Source: Pseudomonadota bacterium (lineage in GTDB: Bacteria; Pseudomonadota; Alphaproteobacteria; Rhodospirillales; Magnetospirillaceae). From it: a stretch of DNA of 16,459 nt. A program made the position numbers and the translations under genes. Position 1 is the stretch's first letter. Each line of letters starts with the position of its first letter. Below the pieces are notes generated by a model that saw nothing but the letters and a program-made list of their open reading frames with translations, was not told the origin of the DNA and made no database searches. Of this stretch, positions 7,286 to 15,056 are shown piece by piece. The DNA is taken from NCBI GenBank assembly GCA_023426365.1, contig JAFAAW010000153.1, positions 1 through 16,459 of the forward strand. Direction: 5' to 3'.

Positions 7286-9292
7286 ATGCTGATTGCCGCC
7301 GCGTTGCTGGCGCTGCCGCTGCTGTCCGTGTTTGCCATCGTGGCCGGCCGCCGCGAGAGCAGCCACGCGGTGGTCTATGGCGGCGCCTTTCTGGCATCGC
7401 TGGCGCTGATCTCGGCGGGACTGGAGCATCTGGGCGGCCATCTGGGCGCACCGACGCTGGTGCTGCCGTTCGGCCTGCCATGGCTCAAGGCCCATTTCCG
7501 GGTGGACAACCTGTCCGCCCTGTTCCTGCTGATCATCAACGTCCCCGCCGCCGCCGCCTCGGCCTTCGCGATCGGCTATTCCCGCCATCTGCACGAACGA
7601 CGCCGGGTGACGCCGTTCTATCCGTTGTTCCTGTTCGGCATGAACGCGGTGTTGGTCGCCGACGACGCCTTCGTCTTCCTGGTGGCCTGGGAATTCATGT
7701 CGCTGACGTCGTGGCTGATGGTGCTGGCCGATCACCGCCGGGCCGAGAACCGCAAGGCCGGCCTGGTCTATCTGACCATGGCGGTGTTCGGCACCTTCTG
7801 CCTGCTGCCGGTGTTCGGCCTGATGGCGGGGGCGGGCGGCGATTACACCTTCGCCTCCATGCGGCTGCAATCGCTGGGGCCGCTGACCGGCGCGCTGGTG
7901 GTGGTGCTGGCCCTGCTGGGGGCGGGGTCCAAGGCCGGGCTGGTGCCCCTGCACGCCTGGCTGCCGCTGGCCCATCCGGCGGCGCCCAGCCACGTGTCGG
8001 CGCTGATGAGCGGCGTCATGACCAAGGTGGCGCTTTATGGCCTGATCCGCATCCTGTTCGACCTGCACGGCCACGTGGGCTGGCAATGGGGCGCGGTGAT
8101 GATGGTGCTGGGCGCCGTCAGCGCGGTGATGGGCGTGCTGTACGCGGTGATGCAGGACGATCTGAAGACCCTGCTGGCCTATTCCACCGTCGAGAACGTG
8201 GGCATCGTGGTGATCGGCCTGGGGCTGGCCATCGCCTTCAAGGACGACGGCGAAAAGACCCTGGCGGCGCTGGCGCTGGTGGCGGGCCTGTACCACGCGC
8301 TCAACCACGCCATCTTCAAGAGCCTGCTGTTCCTGGGCGCCGGCAGCGTCATCAGCGCCACCGGCGAACGTTCGCTGGCAAGCCTGGGCGGCCTGCTCAA
8401 GCGCATGCCGTGGACCGGGGCCGCCTTCCTGATGGGGGCGGCGGCCATTTCGGCGCTGCCGCCGCTCAACGGCTTCGTGTCGGAATGGCTGATCCTGCAA
8501 TCGCTGTTCAAGGGACCGGCGGTGCCCCATTGGGCGATGAAATTCGGCGTCCCCGTGGTGGGCGCCCTGCTGGCGCTGGCCGCCGCCCTGGCCGCCACCT
8601 GCTTCGTGCGCGCCTATGGCATCGCCTTCCTGGGCCGGCCGCGCTCGGACGCGGCGGCCGAGGCCCAGGACACCAGCTTCGGCATGCGGTGGTCGCTGGC
8701 CGTGCTGGCCGCCCTGTGCGTGATCCTGGGCGCCATCCCGGTCACCATCACCGACGCCCTGTCGGGGGTGGCGCAGCCGCTGATCGGCACCGGCTTCGCG
8801 GTGTCCTCGGATCTGGGCTGGCCGTTCCTGTCGCCGGTGTCCAACACCCGCGGCTCCTATTCCGGCACGGTGCTGGTGATGGTCGGGCTGGCCCTGTTCG
8901 GCATCGCCATCGCCCTGGTCCACCGCATCGGCACCCGCGCGCTGCGCGCCGCCGACGCCTGGGATTGCGGCACCCCCGAGGACAACCCGGCCACCCAGTA
9001 CACCGGGCAATCCTTTGCCCAGCCGCTGCGCCGGTCATTCGCCGCCACCGTGTTCCGCGCCCGCGAGACCGTGGTCATGCCCCAGCCGGGCGACGACGCG
9101 CCGGCCCGCCACAGCGTGCACATGACCGACCCCATCTGGAACGGCCTTTACCTGCGGCTGGCCCGCCTGGTGGACGCCATCGCCGAGCAGGTCAACCGCA
9201 TGCAGTACCTGACGGTGCGCCGCTACCTGCTGATGATGTTCTGCACGCTCGTGTTCCTGCTTCTGGTGGTGGCGGTGAGGCAGCAGCAATGA
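7286..9292 (+). CDS. hyfB: Hydrogenase-4 component B-like antiporter subunit of an Ehr/complex I-related complex
   Basis: This is a 668-residue polytopic inner-membrane protein of the NuoL/MrpA-type antiporter family, closest to HyfB/HycC. ATG 7286 follows GGGGAGAGGG. Ion-pump residues are in place: Glu136 in AWEFMSLTSW, Lys216 in GAGSKAGLVPLHAWLP with the following histidines, and Lys247 in SGVMTKVALYGL. The C-terminal third contains FVSEWLILQSLF and the family segment DAWDCGTPEDNPATQYTGQSFAQPLRR, and the protein ends in one more membrane helix. Its role is coupling redox change in the HyfG/HyfI arm to proton or sodium movement. It is the first gene of the operon; its stop overlaps the hyfC start by 4 bp (ATGA). 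Confidence 0.93.
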   Translation: MLIAAALLALPLLSVFAIVAGRRESSHAVVYGGAFLASLALISAGLEHLGGHLGAPTLVLPFGLPWLKAHFRVDNLSALFLLIINVPAAAASAFAIGYSRHLHERRRVTPFYPLFLFGMNAVLVADDAFVFLVAWEFMSLTSWLMVLADHRRAENRKAGLVYLTMAVFGTFCLLPVFGLMAGAGGDYTFASMRLQSLGPLTGALVVVLALLGAGSKAGLVPLHAWLPLAHPAAPSHVSALMSGVMTKVALYGLIRILFDLHGHVGWQWGAVMMVLGAVSAVMGVLYAVMQDDLKTLLAYSTVENVGIVVIGLGLAIAFKDDGEKTLAALALVAGLYHALNHAIFKSLLFLGAGSVISATGERSLASLGGLLKRMPWTGAAFLMGAAAISALPPLNGFVSEWLILQSLFKGPAVPHWAMKFGVPVVGALLALAAALAATCFVRAYGIAFLGRPRSDAAAEAQDTSFGMRWSLAVLAALCVILGAIPVTITDALSGVAQPLIGTGFAVSSDLGWPFLSPVSNTRGSYSGTVLVMVGLALFGIAIALVHRIGTRALRAADAWDCGTPEDNPATQYTGQSFAQPLRRSFAATVFRARETVVMPQPGDDAPARHSVHMTDPIWNGLYLRLARLVDAIAEQVNRMQYLTVRRYLLMMFCTLVFLLLVVAVRQQQ

Positions 9293-10242
9293 CCACGACC
9301 GCGATCCTGTGGCAGTTGGTGCAGATCCTGCTGGCGCTGGCGACGGCGCCGCTGATCACCGGCTATGTGCGCTTCGTGAAAGCACGCCTGAACGGGCGGC
9401 GCGGGCCGTCGCCGCTGCAACCCTATCGCGACCTGCTGCGCCTGACCCAGAAAGAGGCGGTGGTCGCCCATTCCGCCTCGTGGATCTTCCGCGCCGCGCC
9501 CTATGTGGTGTTCGCCTCGACATGGCTGGCCGCCTGCCTGATTCCCACCTTCACCACCAACATCTATCTGGCGCCGGCGGCCGATCTGATCGCGCTGGTG
9601 GCGCTGCTGGCGGTGGGGCGGTTCTGGCTGGCGCTGGCGGGCATGGACGTGGGCACCGCCTTTGGCGGCATCGGCGCCAGCCGCGAGATGCTGATCGCCA
9701 GCCTGGCCGAGCCGGCCATGCTGATGGTCACGTTCTCGCTGTCGCTGGTGTCGGGCACCACCCAGCCGGCGCAGATCGTCGCCTTCGTGCTGGGCGGCAA
9801 TGTGGGCCTCGAGGTCTCCATCGGCCTGGCCATGGCCGCCATGGTCATGGTCGCCATCGCCGAGAACGGCCGCATTCCCATCGACAACCCCTCCACCCAC
9901 CTGGAACTGACCATGGTGCACGAGGCCATGGTGCTGGAATATTCCGGCCGCCATCTGGCGATGATCGAGGCCGCCGCCATGGTCAAGCTGACGCTGTACA
10001 TGGCGCTGATCGCCTGCCTGTTCGCGCCGTGGGGCATGGCGCTGCCGGGGGCCGGGCCGATGGGCGTGGTGATCGGCATGGCCGCCTTCCTGCTCAAGCT
10101 GTTCGTGCTGGCCACCGCGCTGGCGGTGTTCGAGACCGCCATCGCCAAGATGCGCGTGTTCCGCTATGCCGACTTCCTGGGCGGCGCGCTGCTGCTGGGC
10201 CTGTTGGCGACCATCTTCCTCTATGTGTCGGAGGCGGTGTGA
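9289..10242 (+). CDS. hyfC: Hydrogenase-4 component C-like (NuoH-like) membrane subunit
   Basis: This is a 317-residue inner-membrane protein homologous to HyfC/HycD and to NuoH, the subunit that joins the peripheral redox arm to the ion-pumping module. Conserved loops are clear: QPYRDLLRLTQKE (44-56), MDVGTAFGGIGASREMLIASLAEP (119-142) and ENGRIPIDNPSTHLELTMVHEAMVLEYSGR (192-221). The last is the acidic loop facing the small and large subunits. Length is usual for the family (about 310-320). ATG 9289 overlaps the hyfB stop (ATGA), implying translational coupling. The reading frame is open far upstream inside hyfB, but that part is in the wrong frame for hyfB and has no membrane pattern. Confidence 0.94.
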   Translation: MTTTAILWQLVQILLALATAPLITGYVRFVKARLNGRRGPSPLQPYRDLLRLTQKEAVVAHSASWIFRAAPYVVFASTWLAACLIPTFTTNIYLAPAADLIALVALLAVGRFWLALAGMDVGTAFGGIGASREMLIASLAEPAMLMVTFSLSLVSGTTQPAQIVAFVLGGNVGLEVSIGLAMAAMVMVAIAENGRIPIDNPSTHLELTMVHEAMVLEYSGRHLAMIEAAAMVKLTLYMALIACLFAPWGMALPGAGPMGVVIGMAAFLLKLFVLATALAVFETAIAKMRVFRYADFLGGALLLGLLATIFLYVSEAV

Positions 10243-10277
10243 TGACCCTGCGGCCCCGGATGCCCGTGTCATGCTAG
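10242..10277 (+). other. Eleven-codon mini-frame bridging hyfC stop and hyfE start
   Basis: A TGATG overlap at 10240-10244 opens the frame MTLRPRMPVSC, whose TAG stop (10275-10277) overlaps the hyfE start region (ATGCTAG). hyfE has no clear ribosome site, so ribosomes ending hyfC could translate this and re-start at hyfE. It may be chance. Confidence 0.2.
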
Positions 10278-10936
10278 AGGCGCTGTCCTACGACATCGCC
10301 CACCTGATCGGCGCCACCGTGCTGATGGCGGGCTTTTCCCTGCTCTACCAGCGCCGGCTGTTCGCCGTGCTCAACACCTTCTCGTTCCAGGCGCTGGCCC
10401 TTGCCGCCGCCGCCGCGTGGCAGGCCCACATCCAGCACGCGCCGCACCTTTACGTCACCGCCGCCATCGCGCTGGTGTTCAAGGCGATGATCGTGCCCTT
10501 CGCGCTGCACTGGCTGGTGGAGCGCCTGGGCATCCACCGCACGGTGGAAACCGCGCTGTCCATCGGCTGGACCATGATCATCGGCGTGGCGCTGGTGGCG
10601 CTGTCCATCCTTCTGGTGCTGCCGGTCACCGCCAAGGCGGCCGCGCTGACCCGCGAGAGCCTGGCCCTGGCCATGAGCGTGGTGCTGCTGGGCATGCTGA
10701 TGATGATCACCCGGCGCAATGCGGTGACCCAGGTGGTGGGCTTCATGGCGCTGGAGAACGGGCTGATCCTGGCCGCCGTCTCGGCCAAGGGCATGCCGCT
10801 GGTGGTCGAGATTTCGGTGGCGTTCTCGGTTCTGGTGGCGATGACGCTGTTCGGCATCTTCTTTTTCCGCATCCGCGAGCGCTTCGATTCGCTGGACCTC
10901 AACTACATCGAAACCTTCCGGGGCGACCGCCAATGA
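10271..10936 (+). CDS. hyfE: Hydrogenase-4 component E-like membrane subunit
   Basis: This is a 221-residue inner-membrane protein of the HyfE family, whose C-terminal half resembles NuoK/MrpC. About six to seven hydrophobic helices are visible. The NuoK-like signature GFMALENGLIL carries the membrane-buried Glu162, expected to take part in ion transfer. ALVFKAMIVPFALHWLVERLG (67-87) is also typical. The start is taken at ATG 10271 because MLEALSYDIAHLIGATVLMAGF matches the family's N-terminus; a longer frame upstream lies inside hyfC. No good ribosome site is seen, and the gap to hyfC is 28 bp. Its stop overlaps the hyfF start (ATGA). Confidence 0.9.
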   Translation: MLEALSYDIAHLIGATVLMAGFSLLYQRRLFAVLNTFSFQALALAAAAAWQAHIQHAPHLYVTAAIALVFKAMIVPFALHWLVERLGIHRTVETALSIGWTMIIGVALVALSILLVLPVTAKAAALTRESLALAMSVVLLGMLMMITRRNAVTQVVGFMALENGLILAAVSAKGMPLVVEISVAFSVLVAMTLFGIFFFRIRERFDSLDLNYIETFRGDRQ

Positions 10937-12411
10937 TGCTGCCGGGCCTCGACAACCCGCTTTCCTGGATTCTGGCCGTGCCGCTGGCCGCGGCCGGCGT
11001 GTTGGCGGTGCTGCCCAACTGGCGGGTGGCGTCGTGGCTGAACGTGCTGGCCTCACTCGCCACCTTCGCCACCTCCCTGCTGCTGTTCGAGAACCGGCCC
11101 GAGCCGACCCGGCTGCTGTTCATCGACGATTTCAACGTCTATCTGGTGGCGCTGACCGCCTTTGTCGGGCTGACCACCTCGCTGTTCTCGGCCGCCTACA
11201 TCGCGCGCGAGACCGAGGCCGAGCGGCTGAGCGCCACCCATCTGCGCTTCTACCACTCCATGTACCAGGCGTTCCTGTTCACCATGCTGCTGGCGCTGAC
11301 CGCCAACAACACGGGCGTCATGTGGGTGGCGGTCGAGGCGGCGACGCTGACCACCGTGCTGATGGTCAGCCTGTACCGCTCGCGCGAGGCGATCGAGGCG
11401 GCGTGGAAATACTTCATCCTGTGTTCGGTGGGCATCGGCCTTGCCCTGTTCGGCACCATCCTGGTCTATCTGGCCGCCCAGCCGGTGATGGCCGACGGCG
11501 CCGACGCCATGGCCTGGACCCAACTGGTCCAGCGGGCCGCCGAGTTCCAGCCCGACCTGCTCAACCTGGCCTTCGTCTTCGTGCTGGTGGGCTATGGCAC
11601 CAAGGTGGGGCTGGCGCCGCTGCACGCCTGGCTGCCCGACGCCCATGCCGAAGGCCCGACGCCCATCTCGGCGGTGCTGTCGGGGCTGCTGCTCAACGTG
11701 GCGCTGTACGCGCTGCTGCGCTTCAAGATGATCATCGCCGCCAATCCCGACACGCTGGCGCCGGGGCCGCTGATGATCATGATGGGCTTCTCGTCGCTGT
11801 TCATCTCGGCCTTCATGCTATTCAAGCGCGGCGACATCAAGCGGCTGTTCGCCTATTCCTCGATCGAGCACATGGGCGTCATCACCTTTGCCTTCGGAAT
11901 GGGCGGCGCGGTCGCCAATTTCGCCGGGCTGCTGCACATGACCATGCACTCGCTGACCAAGTCGGCGGTGTTCTTCGCGGTCGGCATCATCACCCAGAAC
12001 GCCGGCACCAAGCGCATCAGCGAGATTTCCGGCCTGACCGAGACCAGCCCGGCCCTGGGCTGGGCCTTCGTCATCGCCGTGCTGGCCATCGCCGGCATGC
12101 CGCCCATGGGCGTGTTCATGAGCGAGTTCCTGGTGGTCAGCTCCACCTTCGCCCGCGATCCGCTGCTGGCGGTGCCGCTGATCGTAGGCCTCTTGCTGTC
12201 CTTCGCCGCGCTGGCCTTGCGCCTTCAGGGCATGGCCTTCGGCCCGCCGCCTGCCGATCCGCATCCCGCCCATGGCCGCGCCGGCGGCTGGATCGGCGCC
12301 CTGGCCTATGCGCCGCTCTGGGCGCATCTGGCGCTGGTCCTGGTGGCCGGACTGTACCTGCCGCCGCCGCTGACGCGGTGGTTCCAGACCGTCGCCGGAT
12401 TGTTGGGGTAA
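10933..12411 (+). CDS. hyfF: Hydrogenase-4 component F-like antiporter subunit
   Basis: This 492-residue polytopic inner-membrane protein of the NuoN/MrpD-type antiporter family most resembles HyfF. Key residues: Glu135 in MWVAVEAATLTTVLM, Lys224 in GYGTKVGLAPLHAWLPDAHAEGP, and a later LFAYSSIEHMG / HMTMHSLTKSAVFFAVG pair of motifs. The position in SGLLLNVALYALLRF often occupied by Lys in NuoL-type subunits is Asn255. It is the second ion-pump module of the complex; a HyfD-like third one is absent. ATG 10933 overlaps the hyfE stop by 4 bp; ATG 10936 is an alternative. hyfG starts 4 bp after its stop, with GGGGTAAGG serving as both stop region and ribosome site. Confidence 0.93.
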   Translation: MMLPGLDNPLSWILAVPLAAAGVLAVLPNWRVASWLNVLASLATFATSLLLFENRPEPTRLLFIDDFNVYLVALTAFVGLTTSLFSAAYIARETEAERLSATHLRFYHSMYQAFLFTMLLALTANNTGVMWVAVEAATLTTVLMVSLYRSREAIEAAWKYFILCSVGIGLALFGTILVYLAAQPVMADGADAMAWTQLVQRAAEFQPDLLNLAFVFVLVGYGTKVGLAPLHAWLPDAHAEGPTPISAVLSGLLLNVALYALLRFKMIIAANPDTLAPGPLMIMMGFSSLFISAFMLFKRGDIKRLFAYSSIEHMGVITFAFGMGGAVANFAGLLHMTMHSLTKSAVFFAVGIITQNAGTKRISEISGLTETSPALGWAFVIAVLAIAGMPPMGVFMSEFLVVSSTFARDPLLAVPLIVGLLLSFAALALRLQGMAFGPPPADPHPAHGRAGGWIGALAYAPLWAHLALVLVAGLYLPPPLTRWFQTVAGLLG

Positions 12412-12415
12412 GGCC

Positions 12416-13933
12416 ATGCTGGGCAACGTCTCCCTGCTCGATTTCCTGTCCGTGGGCCGCGAGGTGGCGGGCCACCGGCCGTGGCCGCGCTTTCAGTTGG
12501 ACCTGCCCGGCTGGCGGTCGTTCGAGGACCGTCTGGCCGCCGCCGACTGGGTGCTGCTGGCCGAATGGGGCGAACCCAACGAGGTGCACGCCCTGTTCCG
12601 CGACGACGAGCAGGGCGACATCGCCGTGGTGTCGCACCCGTGCGTCAACCAGCGCTTCGTCGGCCTGGCCAAGCGCCGCCCCAGCGCCATCCGGCTGGAG
12701 CGCGCGCTGCATGACCTTTACGGGCTGGCGCCCCAGGGACTGGCCGACCAGCGCCCGTGGCTGGACCATGGCCGCTGGGCGGTCAAGCATCCGCTGGGCA
12801 GCCCGCGCACCTATGACGGCGGGCCGCACGCTTACGCCTTCCGCGCCGCCGAGGGCGAGGGCCTGCACCAGATCCCGGTCGGCCCGGTGCATGCCGGCAT
12901 CATCGAACCCGGCCATTTCCGCTTTCACGCCCAGGGCGAGACGGTGGTGCGCCTGGAGGAACGGCTGGGCTATGTCCACAAGGGCGTCGAAGGCGTCATG
13001 CAGGGCAAGCCGGTGATGGAGGCCGCGCGCATCTGCGGCCGGGTTTCCGGCGATTCCACGGTCGCCTACGCCCTGGCCTTCGCCCACGCGGTCGAGGCGG
13101 CGCTGGGCGTCGAGGCGCCGCCGCGCGCCCAGTACCTGCGCGCCCTGATGGCGGAGCTGGAACGCATCGCCAACCACCTGGGCGATATCGGCGCCATCTG
13201 CAACGACGCCGCCTTCGCCCTGATGCTGAGCCACCTGTCGGTGCTGCGCGAAAAGGTGTTGCAGGCCAATGCCGCCTGTTTCGGCCACCGCCTGCTGATG
13301 GATCGGGTGATCCCCGGCGGCGTCGCCGCCGACCTGGACGAGGGCGGGCGCGCGGCGCTGCACAAGCTGTTGCACGAGGTGGGCAAGGATTTTCGCCGGG
13401 CCGTCGTGCTGTACGAGGAATCGCCCTCGCTGCTGGACCGCACCACCGGCACCGGCGTGGTGTCGGCGTCGCTGGTGCATCGCTTCGGCGCCGGCGGCTT
13501 TGTGGGCCGCGCCAGTTCGCGCGCTCACGACGCCCGCAAGGTTCCCGGCTATGCCCCCTATGACGACCTGGATTTCGAAATCCCCGTGCGCGCCGAGGGC
13601 GACGTCCATTCCCGCGTGCTGATCCGCGCCGCCGAGGTGCGCGAAAGCCTGAAGCTGGTGGAACAGATCCTGATGCGCCTGCCGTCCGGCCCCATCGCCG
13701 CGCCGCTGCCGACCCGCGCCGGCGAGGGCGTGGGCATCGTCGAGGGGTTCCGCGGCGAGGTGGTGGTGTGGCTGCGCCTATCCGAGGCGGGCAAGGTGGT
13801 GCGCTGCCACCCCCACGACCCCAGTTGGTTCCAGTGGCCGCTGCTGGAGGCGGCCATCGAGGGCAACATCGTCGCCGACTTCCCGCTGATCAACAAATCC
13901 TTCAACTGTTCGTATTCGGGGCACGATTTGTGA
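12416..13933 (+). CDS. hyfG: HyfG-like large subunit (NuoC+NuoD-like) lacking the Ni-Fe cysteine ligands
   Basis: This is a 505-residue cytoplasmic-face subunit. Residues about 20-120 form the NuoC-like domain; the rest is the NuoD/hydrogenase large-subunit fold with GPVHAGIIEPGHFRF (156-170), LEERLGYVHKGVEGVM (180-195) and PPRAQYLRALMAELERIANHLGDIG (235-259). True group 4 hydrogenases hold Ni-Fe with two CxxC motifs. Here the first site reads RICGRVSGDS: Cys207 remains, but the second Cys is Val210 and the usual His is Ser214. The second site reads SFNCSYSGHDL: Cys498 remains and the second is Ser501. It cannot bind Ni-Fe in the normal way, placing it with 'energy-converting hydrogenase related' (Ehr) complexes. 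His159 of the GPxH motif, used for quinone in complex I, is kept. Annotation as Ni,Fe-hydrogenase III large subunit would be misleading. Confidence 0.93.
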   Translation: MLGNVSLLDFLSVGREVAGHRPWPRFQLDLPGWRSFEDRLAAADWVLLAEWGEPNEVHALFRDDEQGDIAVVSHPCVNQRFVGLAKRRPSAIRLERALHDLYGLAPQGLADQRPWLDHGRWAVKHPLGSPRTYDGGPHAYAFRAAEGEGLHQIPVGPVHAGIIEPGHFRFHAQGETVVRLEERLGYVHKGVEGVMQGKPVMEAARICGRVSGDSTVAYALAFAHAVEAALGVEAPPRAQYLRALMAELERIANHLGDIGAICNDAAFALMLSHLSVLREKVLQANAACFGHRLLMDRVIPGGVAADLDEGGRAALHKLLHEVGKDFRRAVVLYEESPSLLDRTTGTGVVSASLVHRFGAGGFVGRASSRAHDARKVPGYAPYDDLDFEIPVRAEGDVHSRVLIRAAEVRESLKLVEQILMRLPSGPIAAPLPTRAGEGVGIVEGFRGEVVVWLRLSEAGKVVRCHPHDPSWFQWPLLEAAIEGNIVADFPLINKSFNCSYSGHDL

Positions 13934-13970
13934 TGGGCGCCGCAATGTGGTTCCCGCGCGGAGGCAAGCC

Positions 13971-14501
13971 ATGATCCCCCCCATCTCGCGCCTGTTCGCC
14001 CGCCATCTGCTCAAAGGCCCGCACACCGTGCCGGGACCGGCGCCGTCCGCCGACGGGCTGGCGGAACTGGCCGACGAATTCGCCGCCGAGGCGCGCGGCC
14101 GGCTGGGCCGCTCGCTCGCCATCCGCGAGGTGGATGCCGGCAGTTGCAACGGCTGTGAACTGGAACTGCACGCGGTCAACAACCCGGTCCACGACCTCGA
14201 GCGTTTCGGCATCAAGTTCGTGGCCAGCCCGCGCCATGCCGACGTGCTGCTGGTCACCGGCCCGGTCACCCACAACATGGCCGAGGCGCTGCGCCGCACC
14301 TGGGAGGCCACGCCCGCCCCCAAATGGGTGGTGGCCCTGGGCGACTGCGCCGCCGACGGCGGCTGCTTCGCCGGCTCCTATGCGGTTGCCGGCGGCGTGT
14401 CGGCGGTGTTGCCGGTGGACCTGCACATCAAGGGCTGCCCACCGCCGCCCCGGGACATCCTGGCCGGCCTTCTGGCGCTGCTGCGCCATGTGGAGGCATA
14501 G
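13971..14501 (+). CDS. hyfI: HyfI/NuoB-like small subunit with one [4Fe-4S] cluster
   Basis: This is a 176-residue small subunit of the NuoB / hydrogenase small-subunit family, which carries electrons next to the large-subunit site. Ligands of one [4Fe-4S] cluster are intact: Cys59 and Cys62 in DAGSCNGCELEL, Cys126 in ALGDCAADGG and Cys156 in HIKGCPPPP. The CxxC form is hydrogenase-like; complex I has two adjacent cysteines there. Residues 1-48 are the usual short basic N-terminal helix region. ATG 13971 has GGAGG six bases upstream, better than the GTG at 13947. It is the last gene of the operon, 37 bp after hyfG. No [4Fe-4S] ferredoxin subunit (HyfA/HyfH-like) is found on either side. Confidence 0.94.
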   Translation: MIPPISRLFARHLLKGPHTVPGPAPSADGLAELADEFAAEARGRLGRSLAIREVDAGSCNGCELELHAVNNPVHDLERFGIKFVASPRHADVLLVTGPVTHNMAEALRRTWEATPAPKWVVALGDCAADGGCFAGSYAVAGGVSAVLPVDLHIKGCPPPPRDILAGLLALLRHVEA

Positions 14502-14520
14502 GCCCTTCCGCCGCCGCCGT

Positions 14521-14554
14521 CAGAACCTCTCGGAGGTCAGAACGTCTCGGAGGT
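14521..14554. repeat. 17-bp tandem repeat spanning the stop codon of the small leftward gene
   Basis: cagaacctctcggaggt (14521-14537) and cagaacgtctcggaggt (14538-14554) differ at one base. The TGA stop of the minus-strand gene (14537-14539) lies at the join, and the second TGA (minus strand) at 14520-14522 is out of frame. The outer unit can also form the hairpin ACCTC-TCG-GAGGT. The pair fills the convergent gap with hyfI. Confidence 0.8.
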
Positions 14555-14890
14555 GGTGACATCCACCGCCGCCCACACCAGGCCCAGCACGTGGTCGATC
14601 TCCTCGATGGTGGCGTCGGCCGCAAGGTCGGGCAGATCCATTTCGATGCCTTCGTCCTCCAGCAACTGGCGGGCGCGGGCGAAATAGAAATCGCGATATT
14701 CGGCGGTGGTGCGGAAGCGGGAATTGAGTGCCCGGTCCATCTCGGCGCGCAGGCGCATCACTTCGCGCTGTTCGTGCACGGTCAGCAACCCGTCGCGCGC
14801 CAAGAGCTCCCTGTGGCGGCGTTTCAGGACCTCCAGCTTGTCACGCCAATGGGGGTCGTGATGGGGCATCAGCCGAATGGTGCGGGCCAT
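14537..14890 (-). CDS. Small unknown charged protein
   Basis: This 117-residue soluble protein is not one I recognise. It starts MARTIRLMPHHDPHWRDKLEVLKRRHRELLARDGLL, continues with a likely helix EQREVMRLRAEMDRALNSRF, then TTAEYRDFYFARARQLLEDEGIEMDLPDL and TIEEIDHVLGLVWAAVDV. It is strongly charged, helical-looking and lacks Cys, signal and membrane segments. Start ATG 14890 is preferred over a GTG at 14941 because AGGTGA precedes it and a candidate promoter would start transcription between the two. It is convergent with hyfI and divergent from the MFS gene, so a functional link to the hyf complex is not implied by operon structure. Confidence 0.7.
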   Translation of the reverse strand: MARTIRLMPHHDPHWRDKLEVLKRRHRELLARDGLLTVHEQREVMRLRAEMDRALNSRFRTTAEYRDFYFARARQLLEDEGIEMDLPDLAADATIEEIDHVLGLVWAAVDVTTSETF

Positions 14891-14924
14891 GGCAGTCACC
14901 TGCGCAAGGAAACGTCCAATGCAC

Positions 14925-14953
14925 AGGATAGCGCGCGCCACGCGCCCTGTCAG
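14925..14953 (-). promoter_or_regulatory. Candidate sigma70-type promoter of the small unknown gene
   Basis: On the minus strand CTGACA (14948-14953) is followed after exactly 17 nt by TATCCT (14925-14930). The expected start near 14918 leaves a leader of about 28 nt before ATG 14890, which supports that start codon. Confidence 0.5.
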
Positions 14954-15056
14954 GGTTAGAAAATCTTAGGCAAAACCCCATCAGAACTGGTTTGATCGCG
15001 GGGCGCGGCTGCGCCTAGGCTCTATCCTGGCTTTTCCACCCCCCGAGAGCTTGCTC

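Noticed and set aside
12416..13933. Calling HyfG a functional [NiFe]-hydrogenase catalytic subunit
   Set aside because: Two of four Ni-Fe Cys ligands and the motif His are replaced, and no maturation genes are present.
13947..13970. An earlier GTG start for hyfI
   Set aside because: The ATG at 13971 has an ideally placed GGAGG, which would lie inside the longer form.
14891..14941. An upstream GTG start (14941) for the small unknown gene
   Set aside because: The candidate -10 box lies downstream of it, and the added N-terminus is unlike the rest of the protein.
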